Shown here: positions 13,950 to 27,942 of the stretch, piece by piece | How positions within the stretch are numbered: the stretch's first letter is position 1 | Layout: every line of letters starts with the position of its first letter | NCBI GenBank assembly: GCA_030530145.1 | Contig: JAUMVN010000013.1 | Coordinates: 1 to 59,189 of the forward strand | Direction: 5' to 3' | Length of the DNA stretch: 59,189 bases | From: Coriobacteriia bacterium | GTDB taxonomy: Bacteria; Actinomycetota; Coriobacteriia; Coriobacteriales; Atopobiaceae | The notes under the pieces: generated by a model | Told to the model about the DNA's origin: nothing | The model's database searches: none | Seen by the model: the letters and a program-made list of their open reading frames with translations, nothing else | Position numbers and translations under genes: made by a program

Positions 13950-16358
13950 CTACTCCGCCGCCGTATCCAGCAGCTCGTGAGCGGCCTCGGCGCTCTCTAG
14001 GCGAAGGCTGCAGTCGTCCGCCTTTGGGAAGGCGAGCAGGGGAACGGTGCCGTACCAAACTATCTTCTTGTCGAATACCGCCAAGCCGGGATGCTCCGCC
14101 GCCTTTTCCGTGCTCAAGGGGATCCCGGCTGCCGCGAACCGGGCGCGCGCGTCGTCGGCGGGGGCTTTTGCCACGGCGCACGCCACGTCGACGCCGCGAC
14201 GGACGGCGTCCGCGAGCGGCTCGATGAGCATGAGGACGGCCTTCGGCGAGACGTACGGGGCGACGATGCGAATCGATTCCGTTGCGTTCGTGATGTCCAG
14301 CGCGAGCTGGCGGATGGCGTCGTCGCGCTGGATGAACTGCGCGCTTCTTGGCACGGTGGCATCCCTGTCGCGCGTCTCGACCTCGTAGCCGAGCTTCGCA
14401 TACGTCGTCAACCGCTTCTTGTGCATGCGCTCGAGCATGGGGACCGTCGTGTCCACATAGTCGTAGATCTCCACGTGGTCCTTGCCGTCGCGACACCGGT
14501 GGAGCCGGCCCGCCTGCTGCGTGACGTTGCCGTCCCAGGATATCGGCGTTGCCAAGAAGAGCGCGTCGAGGGCCGACGCGTCGAAGCCCTCGTCGAGGTA
14601 GCTTTCGGTTGCGACGATAACGGCTGGGCCTTCTGCAACTGCGCCTACGGCATGCTCGAGTTTCTCTCGCCTTTGCCGGGCACCTCCCTCGCCCACCAGC
14701 ACGTGCGCCTGCATGTGCTGGTCGCCAGAAACCTCCTCGATCAGCGCGCCGAGGCGCCTCGCGTGCTCCTTGCGTTTGGTGAGAACGAGCGCTCGGCGGC
14801 CATCCTGGACCGCCTCGACGACGTCCCCTGCGATAAGCCGGTTGCGGCCCTCGTGCTCGCAGAGCTTGTCAAGAACCTGGTTGAATGTCTGGCCTGGCTG
14901 GTAATCGGCGAGGCGAATTCCCGTGAACCGAGGCTTCAGGATGCGGCGGAATCCTTGTTGTTTTGCCTGGTCGCGCGGGTCGATGCAGCAGCGGATGGGG
15001 CCACATAGCATGAAGAGCGCGCGGTCGAGTCCGTCGGCCCTTCTTGGCGTGGCGGAAAGGCCGTACACATATTTTGCGCGCACGGCCTTGAGGACAAGCT
15101 CGAGCTGCGGCGCAGCTGCGTGGTGGCATTCATCGCAAATGACCAGGCCGTAGTTCTTCACAAGGTCCTTGGCGCAGGGCTCTCCCGAGGAGGAATCCTT
15201 GGAGGTCAGCGACTGGAAGGTCGCGATGTCGACGATTCCGGTGACGCGGTTCTTCCCGCCGCCTACCTGCCCGATGACGTGCTGCTTGCGTTTGCTCGGC
15301 CTTCCGGAGGGCGTGAGCGCCGGGCCACCTGGATGTTCGATGGCGAGAAACTCTCCGAGCCGCTCCGCCCATTGGGCGACGAGCGCCGTTTTAGGGACGA
15401 CGGCTCGCAAGGTCTGCTCGCTCAGCTTCCTTACGCCCGAGAGGAAAAGCCATTGGTCGGGGTAGGGGACAAAGGCCTCGTCGACGAAGACGCTGTTGCC
15501 CAGCCGTTGTGCCCGGCCCTGGAACGGCGCCGCTATGAGGTTGCCGAAGCCGCCCTCGGGGATGGTCTCCTGCGCGGGGAACATGCGGTCGAAGGCGTCG
15601 AAACCTAGGGACTTTTCGATGGCAATGGCCTCGGCGATAAGTGCGCTCCCGAACTCGCGGGCCAGCCTTGCGTCGACGGCTTCCTCGAAGAAGAACCATG
15701 CGTGGCCGCCGTTTCCCGAGCGGGAGCGCTCGATGCAGGCCTCGATGCCATAGGGGCGGGCGGCCCTTCTCACCGCGTCGATAGCCATTTTCCAGCCGTC
15801 TTTATCGAAATCCAGAACGAGCAGGTGCGTCCGGGATTCGTCGTCGAGCACGTAGAGGCCGACGACGTCTTGGAAGCGCTCGCTCTCGCCGCGAAAGTGC
15901 GCGACGAGCGCCGTGTCCGTGAGGGGCACGAAGGCCCTGCGGTCGCATACGGCGCATTTTGTCTTTTGGCCCATCGTGCGAGGGCAAACGCCGCGCTCCC
16001 ACTCGTTTGCGCAGGCCGGGGCATACCCGATGCCTCCGTCCTTTCGGAGATAGCCATGTGCATGGACGTCGTCGCGCCCTTGGAACAGCGACCGGTAGAG
16101 GGCGATTTTCTCCCGAGCGGGGCTTTGTGACGTTACGATGCCCGAGTTGTGCGCGTCCGCGTCGAAGCGCTCGGCAGCCTGGAGCCACTCGGGCTCCGCG
16201 AGATAGCGCTCGTCAGCGTCGGGATCGTTGCTGCGGGCGCCGCGGGGCCGGCAGATTACGATGCGCTCCCGTTCCGTCCCCTCCACGGGTCGAACGGTCC
16301 TGACAAAAAGGTAAGTCTGCCCAGCGACGAGCGCATATGTGGGGAGGTTGCGGCCCAT
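13950..16358 (-). CDS. TOTE-type primase-helicase-PLD protein lacking Walker A
   Basis: An 802-residue protein. Residues about 75-290 are an archaeo-eukaryotic primase of the TOTE conflict-system type: a CxxC pair, LVLDFDKDGW with catalytic Asp residues at 183 and 185, and RSRSGNGGHAWFFFEE. Residues about 320-640 are a superfamily 2 helicase with motif Ia (VVPKTALVAQW), motif II (ICDECHH), motif III (GLSATPRR) and motif VI (QQAGRLHRC). The C-terminus is PLD-like (IVAPYVSPKAVLMLIEPL and HPGLAVFDKKIVWYG). Between primase and motif Ia the chain jumps from LSGVRKLSE to LRAVVPK, omitting the linker and the Walker A motif; no GKT/GKS occurs anywhere. The ATG at 16358 follows GAGAAAGG; a longer frame to 16571 looks non-coding. 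Confidence 0.82.
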   Translation of the reverse strand: MGRNLPTYALVAGQTYLFVRTVRPVEGTERERIVICRPRGARSNDPDADERYLAEPEWLQAAERFDADAHNSGIVTSQSPAREKIALYRSLFQGRDDVHAHGYLRKDGGIGYAPACANEWERGVCPRTMGQKTKCAVCDRRAFVPLTDTALVAHFRGESERFQDVVGLYVLDDESRTHLLVLDFDKDGWKMAIDAVRRAARPYGIEACIERSRSGNGGHAWFFFEEAVDARLAREFGSALIAEAIAIEKSLGFDAFDRMFPAQETIPEGGFGNLIAAPFQGRAQRLGNSVFVDEAFVPYPDQWLFLSGVRKLSEQTLRAVVPKTALVAQWAERLGEFLAIEHPGGPALTPSGRPSKRKQHVIGQVGGGKNRVTGIVDIATFQSLTSKDSSSGEPCAKDLVKNYGLVICDECHHAAAPQLELVLKAVRAKYVYGLSATPRRADGLDRALFMLCGPIRCCIDPRDQAKQQGFRRILKPRFTGIRLADYQPGQTFNQVLDKLCEHEGRNRLIAGDVVEAVQDGRRALVLTKRKEHARRLGALIEEVSGDQHMQAHVLVGEGGARQRREKLEHAVGAVAEGPAVIVATESYLDEGFDASALDALFLATPISWDGNVTQQAGRLHRCRDGKDHVEIYDYVDTTVPMLERMHKKRLTTYAKLGYEVETRDRDATVPRSAQFIQRDDAIRQLALDITNATESIRIVAPYVSPKAVLMLIEPLADAVRRGVDVACAVAKAPADDARARFAAAGIPLSTEKAAEHPGLAVFDKKIVWYGTVPLLAFPKADDCSLRLESAEAAHELLDTAAE

Positions 16359-16944
16359 GCGGCCCTTTCTCGCGGTGGGCTTCGACGGATTTTGTGCCCA
16401 TGCTACGACTCGGGGCCTTCCCGGAAAAGGCCGGCGGCGTTGAAGCCGGATTGCGCTCGCCCCAATAGGGCGATAATGGCACCGTTGCCGGTTGTTTGGC
16501 GTACAAACTCCTGAGAATGTACGATTGAATTGGAACAGGGCGAGTAGACGCCGGCTTTGGGCGGCTGCCAACTGGGCAAACGAGGTCGATTTCGGGCCGG
16601 CTACTCGTCCCAGCGGGATTTCAATCGTACATTCTCAAGAGTTTGGTGCCCGGGGCGCCTGTTTCCGCGGGCTCGGCGGGGCTGGTCACCCGGCTCGGCC
16701 TTCCCTCGCTTCCCGTCCGTTTGGGCTGCTGGCACAATCACCTCCCGTTCGCGGGGAAAACTGGTCCCGCCACGGGTTTTGTTAATCGTTCACCTTCCTT
16801 TTCGAAACAGACTCGGGGTACACTGCTTAAACGACTGTGGAGGTTTGTGCGTTTGCACAGCGGGTCTGCCCGGCAAGCGACGGCCGCACCCAGTAGACGT
16901 CCTGGGGCCATGGGGGTGCCCAGGTGTTTATTAAAGGAGAGGAT
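16359..16944. other. Divergent intergenic region between the TOTE-like gene and nifJ
   Basis: This 586-bp stretch has no supported gene. It contains a large inverted repeat (16504-16645) and the promoter region of the oxidoreductase gene (a possible -10 TACACT at 16819, no convincing -35). Composition shifts here from the accessory island to the core region. Confidence 0.5.
16504..16645. repeat. Large imperfect palindrome, 26-bp outer arms
   Basis: Arms 16504-16529 and 16620-16645 are reverse complements with one mismatch (core GAGAATGTACGATTGAA). Inner segments also pair (CGAGTAG then CGCCGGC on the left, GCCGGCTACTCG on the right). The total size is about 142 bp, consistent with a MITE-like element at the edge of the island. 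Confidence 0.7.
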
Positions 16945-20487
<3,543 letters not shown>

Positions 20488-20533
20488 TTCTCGCCTAGGG
20501 CGCATGCGCGCCTGAGCGCATAGCTTGACCAAG

Positions 20534-20568
20534 GCCCCGTCGCCGGACATCCGGTGGCGGGGCTTTTT
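20534..20568 (+). terminator. nifJ: Rho-independent terminator of nifJ
   Basis: GCCCCGTCGCCGG (20534-20546) and CCGGTGGCGGGGC (20551-20563) form a near-perfect stem with an ACAT loop and a five-T tract. Confidence 0.85.
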
Positions 20569-20606
20569 CGCGCGGCTTGGCTGCCTGCAGCTCCAAATCC
20601 AGCTCC

Positions 20607-20732
20607 AAGTTCGGAAGGCTTCCAAACTTGCGCGGGCGTGGAGGCGAGAAGCGCGTGGGCTTCTTACCTGCGGACATAGATTCCTAAAGCAAAGTTCGGA
20701 AGGCTTCCGAAGTTTGGAAGCCTTCCGAACTT
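20607..20732. repeat. Palindromic repeat cluster (three copies of a 17-mer)
   Basis: AAGTTCGGAAGGCTTCC occurs at 20607-20623 and 20692-20708, and inverted at 20716-20732. The last two form a perfect 17-bp stem around a 7-base loop. It lies between the convergent nifJ and murT-gatD genes and could double as a terminator for the latter, though no T-tract follows. Confidence 0.75.
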
Positions 20733-20772
20733 GAGGGGGGGGGCGGGGACGCGCCGGGCCTAGCGGGCGGGG

Positions 20773-22986
20773 CTAGCGGGCGCGGACGATCTTGAGGGCT
20801 ACGTCGTGGGCGGCGTTCTCGTAGGCGTCGTCGAGGGCGGGGAGCTGGCAAGAAACGCCTCGGCGATCGAGCGCATGCGCGATCAGCCAGTCGGCGACCT
20901 GCGGGTTCTTGGGCAGGACCGGGCCATGGAAATAGGTGCCCACCACGCCCTTGTACAGCACGCCCTCGCCGGGCGCGAACTCGTTGTTGCCGCAGCCGGC
21001 CACGAGCGAGGTGCCCAGGGGCGTCTCGCCGTCGTCCAGGTACGTGCGGCCGCCGTGGTTCTCGAAGCCGACGATGGGCGTGCTCGCCACGGGCGAGTCG
21101 ATGGCCACGTTGTGGATCATGCGCCCCTTGCCGCTGCGCGTCTCGGCGCCGATGACGGCCAGGCCCTCGACCTGCACGTCTCCCATCATGTAGAAGCGCC
21201 CGAGCAGCTGGTAGCCGCCGCAGATGGCAAGAAGCGCGCCGCCCGACTCCACGTACGCGGCGAGCTTCTCTTTCTGGGCAAGAAGCTCCTTGCACACGGC
21301 GAGCTGGTCGCGGTCCGCGCCGCCGCCCAGCAGCACAACGTCGGCGTCCGAAAGGTCGAGCTCCTCTCCCATGCGCACCTGGTCGACGACCACGGGGATG
21401 CCGCGCCACGCGCAGCGCTGCCGCAGGGAGGCGATGTTGCCGCCGTCGCCGTAGAGGTTGAGCGCGTCCGGGTACAGGTGGACGATGCGCAGCGGCCGCT
21501 CCAGCTGGATGCCGGCGTCGACCACGCGCCCGAGCTCGACGCGCGCCCCCGGCGCCTCGGCGTCCGCGGACCCCGCCGGGCGCGGCGCGCCGTCGAGCCG
21601 CTTGAGGTCGGCCGTCACCTCGGGGAAGACGGTGTAGTTGGCCACCGAGTGCAGCGCAAGGCCCGCGTCGGCGCCGAAGCAGCCGCGCACGGCGTCCTCG
21701 ATGCCGTCGATGAGCTGGGCGTTTATGCCCGCGTACTTAAGGCGCACTTGCAGGTCGTTGCGCCTCTTGCCGCCGACGAAGACGCGCTCGAGCTCGAGGT
21801 CGCAGAGCTTCTCGAAGTCGACGTCCCAGATCCAGCTGATGTCGTGGCCATCGGCGTCGTTGTCGTTGAGGAAGAAGGCCATGAGGCGCGCGTCGCTCGC
21901 CTTGATCTCGCTGATCATGCGGTCGAAGCCGGCGGGGTTCTTGGCGAGGTTGCTCACCACGGTGCGGCCGTAGACGTCGAAGGCCTTCATGCGGCCGCCG
22001 GCCGGCTCGTAGTCCGCGATCACGCGGTCGAGGTCGACGGCGCCCGCCCCCGCGAAGTCGAGCGCGGCCGCCACGGCGGTGATGTTGAACACCATGTAGA
22101 GGCCGTTGTAGGCGGTCTGCACGCGGCGCGCGGCCCCGTCGGGGCCCGTGACCTGCCAGGAGTAGCCGCCCTTCTTGCCGCACGAGAGCTCGACGCCGCG
22201 GGCGGCGTAGGCGAGCTCGGGGCGGGCCCAGCCGCACTTGGGGCAGCGGTACTTGCCGAGCTGCCCGTAGTGGACGTACTCGTAGTCCAGCGGCGCGTTG
22301 CACTTGGCGCAGAACCGCGAGTCGCTGATGCGGTCGGCCTCGAGGCCGGTGGGCTCGTCGATGCCGAAGGCGACGCGGGGGTTCCCCACGCGCGCCGCGA
22401 TGCCCGCGCACAGCGGGTCGTCGGCGTTGTAGATAAGCGCGGTCTCGGGCGAGGCCTGGAGCGCCTGGACGATGACGTCCTGGGTGTGGTCGATCTCGCC
22501 GTAGCGGTCGAGCTGGTCGCGGAACAGGTTGAGAAGCATGAGAGCGGTGGGCTTGAGCTGCGGCAATATGCGCACGGTGTAGAGCTCGTCGCACTCGAAG
22601 GCGCCGAAGCGCTTCCGTGCCGCGCCAGCCGTGCCACCCGCCGCCGCGCCGCCCTTCTTGCCGCCGCCCGCCGCCGCGCCCTTGCGCCCCGCGACGATGG
22701 CCGCGGCGATGCCGGTCTGCATGTTGTTGCCTGCGCGGTTGCACACGACGTCGTACCCCGCGGCGGCGAGCCCGTCGGCGATAAGCCCGTTCGTGGTCGT
22801 CTTTCCGTTGGTGCCCGTGACGACGATGGAGCCGTCGAGGCCGCTCGCCAGCTCCGCCACGATGCCCGGGTCGAGCCTGAGCGCGATCGCGCCCGGGATG
22901 TTCCCGCCGCCGCGCCGCAGCACGGTCGAGAGGCCCCAGTGGGCGATGTCCGCCGCCGCGCAAGCCAACTTCGTGCGAGCTCCCAT
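20773..22986 (-). CDS. murT-gatD: MurT-GatD fusion: lipid II isoglutaminyl synthase in one chain
   Basis: A 737-residue protein combining both subunits that amidate D-glutamate of lipid II. Residues 1-460 are MurT: P-loop VTGTNGKTTT (56-65), a four-Cys zinc ribbon (C225, C228, C247, C250) typical of MurT, and the DUF1727 domain (NPAGFDRMISEIK and FFLNDNDADGHDISWIWDVD). Residues 498-737 are GatD, a class I glutamine amidotransferase: catalytic C588 in LLAICGGYQLLG, GFENHGGRTY, and His686 in TYFHGPVLPKNPQ. In Staphylococcus and Streptococcus these are two genes; here a linker of about 35 residues joins them. An Ala/Gly/Lys-rich insert (about 99-125) interrupts the MurT domain. ATG 22986 has AAGGAG; the upstream frame is ignored. 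Confidence 0.93.
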   Translation of the reverse strand: MGARTKLACAAADIAHWGLSTVLRRGGGNIPGAIALRLDPGIVAELASGLDGSIVVTGTNGKTTTNGLIADGLAAAGYDVVCNRAGNNMQTGIAAAIVAGRKGAAAGGGKKGGAAAGGTAGAARKRFGAFECDELYTVRILPQLKPTALMLLNLFRDQLDRYGEIDHTQDVIVQALQASPETALIYNADDPLCAGIAARVGNPRVAFGIDEPTGLEADRISDSRFCAKCNAPLDYEYVHYGQLGKYRCPKCGWARPELAYAARGVELSCGKKGGYSWQVTGPDGAARRVQTAYNGLYMVFNITAVAAALDFAGAGAVDLDRVIADYEPAGGRMKAFDVYGRTVVSNLAKNPAGFDRMISEIKASDARLMAFFLNDNDADGHDISWIWDVDFEKLCDLELERVFVGGKRRNDLQVRLKYAGINAQLIDGIEDAVRGCFGADAGLALHSVANYTVFPEVTADLKRLDGAPRPAGSADAEAPGARVELGRVVDAGIQLERPLRIVHLYPDALNLYGDGGNIASLRQRCAWRGIPVVVDQVRMGEELDLSDADVVLLGGGADRDQLAVCKELLAQKEKLAAYVESGGALLAICGGYQLLGRFYMMGDVQVEGLAVIGAETRSGKGRMIHNVAIDSPVASTPIVGFENHGGRTYLDDGETPLGTSLVAGCGNNEFAPGEGVLYKGVVGTYFHGPVLPKNPQVADWLIAHALDRRGVSCQLPALDDAYENAAHDVALKIVRAR

Positions 22987-23168
22987 GACCGTCTCCTTGG
23001 ATCGATACGAGGCCCTACCTGCTCGGCGCGCGATTGTTGCCATAGCCTTACTTTGAATGCGCGCGAGGTGGGGCGCGGTGTTCCCTTGCCTGAATATGGG
23101 GGTAATATTAGCACTGAGGAAAACGGCGCCCCGGCGCCCCTGCCCCTTACGAAACCATCGCTCGTAGA

Positions 23169-24484
23169 TTGGCCATATCCCGCGTGAACCCGCTCATCGT
23201 CATACCTTCTTACTGGGCCGAGGGCGACCAGCCCGGTTCCCTCGCCGAGCGCGGCGTCTACGACTACACGACGCCCATCGATAAGCCCCTCCCGGAGCTC
23301 GAGACCTGCCTCAGCTCGCTCGAGCAGGTCCGCGGCGTGCTGCGCGTGGCCGTGCTCGTCATCGCGCCCAAGTCGTGCTACGACGCGGCCCGCGCCCGCG
23401 TGAACTCCATCTGCCGCTCCCACCCGAACCTGAACCCGCTGGTGGTGGGCATGGAGGAGGGCCAGCGCATCATGGCGGCGGTCAGCCGCGTGATCCCCGT
23501 CTCGGCCGGCGAGGTGGCCGCCCTGCGCGGATACGGCGCCATCAAGAACCTCGGCCTCGCCGTGGCGAGCGTCTTCGGCCACGACGTCGCGGTCTTCGTC
23601 TACGACGACGAGGTCGTGCTCGACCCCGATTTTCTCACCGACGCCGTGTTCGGCCTGGGCGCCTACACGCGCCAGGACCTGAAGATCCTGGCCAAGTCGG
23701 GCTTCTTCATCGACGAGGACGGCTCTCCCTACGCCAACCCCGACAAGAGCTGGACCGAGAGGCACTGGTCCAAGGCCGAGGAGTTCAACAAGGTCATGGA
23801 GCGCGCCCAGGGCGCGAGGAACCGCGTCACGCGCTCCAACCACATGTGCGGCGGCTGCTGCGCCATCCACGCCGAGGCCTTCACGCGCATCCCCTTCGAT
23901 CCCTACGTCACGCGCGGCGACGACCTGGACTACGTGCTCAACCTGCGCAGCCATGGCCTGGACATGTGGTTCGACAACGACTGGTGCGTGCGCATGACGC
24001 CGCCCGAGGAGCGCGCGAGCGCGGCGTCCGTCTTTATGCAGGACGTCTACCGCTGGCTCTACGAGTACCGCAAGCTCGAGGTCCTCAACTCCCGCCGCGA
24101 GCTGCGCACCATCACGCCCGAGTCGCTCATGCCCTACCCGGCACCCTGGCTCTCGGAGCAGGTGCGCGGGCGCATCGTGCACACGGCGCTGCGCCGCCTC
24201 GTGGCGGGCCCGAACCGCCTCGACTACCTCTACCTGCTGTTCAAGGGCCTCCGCGACGCCGATAAGTTCGCGCGCGAGAACGCCTCGCGCTACCTGAGCT
24301 TCTCGATGACGTGGCCGGGCGTCATGTCCGCTATCTGGGACGACCGCTACCTGCAGGCGGCGCTGCTGCGCACCGGCGACGTCTGCGGCCGCGCCGCGCT
24401 GCCCGCCAAGCCCGCCGGCGACGGCGAGAAGCTCTCGGGCATCGCGCTCAAGGTGGCCGACCTCGGCTCGACGGGGGCGGTCGA

Positions 24485-24488
<4 letters not shown>
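23169..24488 (+). CDS. GT-A fold glycosyltransferase (GT2-like)
   Basis: A 439-residue protein with a nucleotide-sugar transferase fold. The opening (NPLIVIPSYW) and a metal-binding DxD-like segment (VFVYDDEVVLDPDFL) mark the GT-A core, and RGDDLDYVLNLRSHGLDMWF is the acceptor-side acidic block. No membrane helix or signal is obvious, so it is probably cytosolic or peripheral. The start is uncertain: TTG 23169 opens the frame, GTG 23184 is an alternative and neither has a strong ribosome-binding site. The stop overlaps the next start (GTGA), coupling it to the histidine kinase. It diverges from murT-gatD across 182 bp, hinting at a cell-envelope role. The substrate is unknown. Confidence 0.75.
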
Positions 24489-25870
<1,382 letters not shown>

Positions 25871-25935
25871 CCGAAGAATAGTATTTAACGTTTGGATGGC
25901 CCTGTTTAGGGCGTGGTTGATCAAGGAGTTCCTGC

Positions 25936-26664
25936 ATGCGCGCGATGATCGTTGACGACGAGGCCCCGGCCCGCTCTGAACTCAGGTACCTGCTCGAGGA
26001 GACCGGGCGCGTCGAGTCCATTACCGAGGCCGCCAGCGCCCGCGAGGCCGTCGAGAAGCTCATGGAGGCCAAGGCTGAGGTCATGTTCCTCGACATCTCC
26101 ATGCCCAAGACGAGCGGCATGCAACTCGCCGAGGCGCTGCACAAGCTGAAGAACCCGCCCGCCATCGTTTTCGTCACCGCCTACAGCGAGTATGCGCTCG
26201 AGGCCTTTGAGGTCGACGCGGTCGACTACCTCATGAAGCCGGTCGAGGCGGAGCGCCTGAACCAGGCCCTGGACAAGGTCGAGGCCCGCGGCACCAAGGC
26301 CGAGCCCGCCGTCCCGCAGAGCCACTCCTCGGTCGAGCGCATCCCCGTGGTTAAGAGCGGCCGCAAGGTCCTCGTGCCCATCGACCAGATCCGCTACATC
26401 GAGGCCAAGGACGACTATTCCTGCATCTACACCGACAACGACCGGTTCCTCTCGACGATCAGCCTGGCCAAGCTCGAGGAGAAGCTCGCCCCGCACGGCT
26501 TCTTCCGCGTGCACCGCGGCTACATCGTCAACCTGGAGTTCGTTGAGGACGTCGAGGTCATCTCCTCCGGCATCTTGCAGCTGGGCATCAACGGCATCGA
26601 GGGCAAGAAGATCTCCGTCTCGCGCCGCCGCGTCGTCGCGCTCAAGCGCGCGCTCGGGCTTTAG
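25936..26664 (+). CDS. LytTR-family response regulator
   Basis: A 242-residue two-domain regulator. The receiver domain has its acidic pocket (VDDEA), phosphoacceptor D53 (FLDISMP) and switch residues (VTAYSEYALEAF). A linker rich in Pro, Ser and His joins it to a LytTR DNA-binding domain (residues about 135-240: IRYIEAKDDYSCIYTD then FFRVHRGYIVNLEFVE). ATG 25936 has an AAGGAG site. It pairs with the upstream LytS-type kinase; such pairs commonly control cell-wall, toxin or nutrient-uptake genes, with the target here unknown. Confidence 0.95.
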   Translation: MRAMIVDDEAPARSELRYLLEETGRVESITEAASAREAVEKLMEAKAEVMFLDISMPKTSGMQLAEALHKLKNPPAIVFVTAYSEYALEAFEVDAVDYLMKPVEAERLNQALDKVEARGTKAEPAVPQSHSSVERIPVVKSGRKVLVPIDQIRYIEAKDDYSCIYTDNDRFLSTISLAKLEEKLAPHGFFRVHRGYIVNLEFVEDVEVISSGILQLGINGIEGKKISVSRRRVVALKRALGL

Positions 26665-26679
26665 CGGGGGAGGGCGGCC

Positions 26680-27150
26680 TTGGCGACCACCCGCTACGAC
26701 ATCATCTCCGACACCCACGGGCACCTCTCGCCCGAGCTGCTGGAGAGCCTGAAGGGCGCCGATGTCATCGTGCACGCGGGCGACTGCTGCTCGATCTCCG
26801 ATTACCGCCGGCTCGAGATGATCGCGCCCGTGCAGATGTGCCTGGGCAACAACGACTGGGCGGGCGACTACGGCCCCACGGTCAAGGCGCGCAAGATCTT
26901 CTTCGGCAGCGGGCTTCGCTGGCAGATCGTGCACTACCGCGAGCGGCTGAACCTGCTCAAGTGCGACGTCGCCATCTGCGGGCACACGCACTTCCCGTTC
27001 GTCACGCGCGACGAGTGGACCGGCACGCTGGTCATGAACCCCGGCAGCCCCACGTACCCGCGCCGCTCGGAGCCCTCGATGGGACGCATCATCTGCGACG
27101 AGGACGCGGGCAAGGTCCTCTCCGCCGAGATCATCACGCTGGGCGCCTAG
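26680..27150 (+). CDS. YfcE/MJ0936-type metallophosphodiesterase
   Basis: A 156-residue calcineurin-like phosphoesterase of the small YfcE class. The metal-binding motifs appear in order: DIISDTHGH, HAGDCC (GD block), GNND, CGHTHFP and NPGSPTYPR. Members hydrolyse simple phosphodiesters, with physiological substrates unclear. The start is a TTG at 26680 after a GGGGGAGGG site. It lies 15 bp after the response regulator and is probably cotranscribed. A terminator follows at 27162. A second member is encoded at 40065. Confidence 0.92.
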   Translation: MATTRYDIISDTHGHLSPELLESLKGADVIVHAGDCCSISDYRRLEMIAPVQMCLGNNDWAGDYGPTVKARKIFFGSGLRWQIVHYRERLNLLKCDVAICGHTHFPFVTRDEWTGTLVMNPGSPTYPRRSEPSMGRIICDEDAGKVLSAEIITLGA

Positions 27151-27161
27151 CTCAAAATGAG

Positions 27162-27190
27162 AAACCCGCCTGCGGAGGCGGGTTTTCTTT
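27162..27190. terminator. Rho-independent terminator, probably bidirectional
   Basis: AAACCCGCC (27162-27170) and GGCGGGTTT (27177-27185) form a stem with a TGCGGA loop; T-rich sequence follows on the plus strand and A-rich sequence precedes it. It sits between the convergent phosphodiesterase and PAP2 genes. Confidence 0.8.
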
Positions 27191-27249
27191 TGCGCTTCTT
27201 GGCCGGGGCCGGAGGCTGGGCCGATGCTGGGACCGGAGGCGGGGCGGGG

Positions 27250-27942
27250 CTATTTGGCGCTTGCCGGCTCGGTTTCCTCCGCCATGAACGCCGGCGCGAT
27301 AACGCGGGTGTAGAACGCGAGCCAGATAAGGCTCACGCAGAACCCGGCAAGAACGTCGCTCGCGTAATGAACGCCCAGGTAGATACGGCTGACGCCGACC
27401 ATCACGATGACGAGCGAGAAGAGCACGCACCATATGCGGGCGAGCACGCGGTCCTTCTCGTAAGTCCAGACCATCCAGACGAGCAGGCCGAAGAACGCCA
27501 TCGAGATCATCGAGTGGCCGGAGGGGAAGCTGTAGCCCGACTCGGCGATGAGGCGGAAGCCGTCCGGGCGGGGCCGTTGGACGATGGCCTTGAGCAGCTG
27601 GTTGAGCGCAAGGACGCACACGAGGTTAAGCGCCACGCAGCGGCCGGGCGCCTTGCCCGGCGCGAACGCCGTGACGATGAGCGTCATAACGAGCAGGACC
27701 GGGATGTCGAGCAGGCCGGTGAAGCCTTGCATGACGGAGGTCATCGCGTCGTTGCGGAGGGTCTCGACGAACAGCCGGTAGGCGAGGGTGTCGAGCTTGG
27801 TGAACTCGCCTTCCCCCACCTCCGAGAGCAGCCATACGAAGACGAGCGCCGCGGCGAGAACAACCAGGAGTCTGATGTTCTGGCGGGCGAGCCCGGCCAT
27901 GGCTCGGCCGAGGCGAGCGATGCGGTGCTTGGGGTCGTTCAC
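27250..27942 (-). CDS. PAP2-family membrane phosphatase
   Basis: A 230-residue integral membrane phosphatase. The three PAP2 signature blocks are present: KAIVQRPRP, YSFPSGHSM with the catalytic His, and SRIYLGVHYASDVLAG. About six transmembrane helices are apparent, starting at NIRLLVVLAAALVFVWLL. Likely substrates are undecaprenyl pyrophosphate or phosphatidic/phosphatidylglycerol phosphates. The GTG start at 27942 has AAGGAG 6 bp upstream; the longer frame to 28080 is Arg-rich and not coding. It is transcribed alone. Confidence 0.88.
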   Translation of the reverse strand: MNDPKHRIARLGRAMAGLARQNIRLLVVLAAALVFVWLLSEVGEGEFTKLDTLAYRLFVETLRNDAMTSVMQGFTGLLDIPVLLVMTLIVTAFAPGKAPGRCVALNLVCVLALNQLLKAIVQRPRPDGFRLIAESGYSFPSGHSMISMAFFGLLVWMVWTYEKDRVLARIWCVLFSLVIVMVGVSRIYLGVHYASDVLAGFCVSLIWLAFYTRVIAPAFMAEETEPASAK

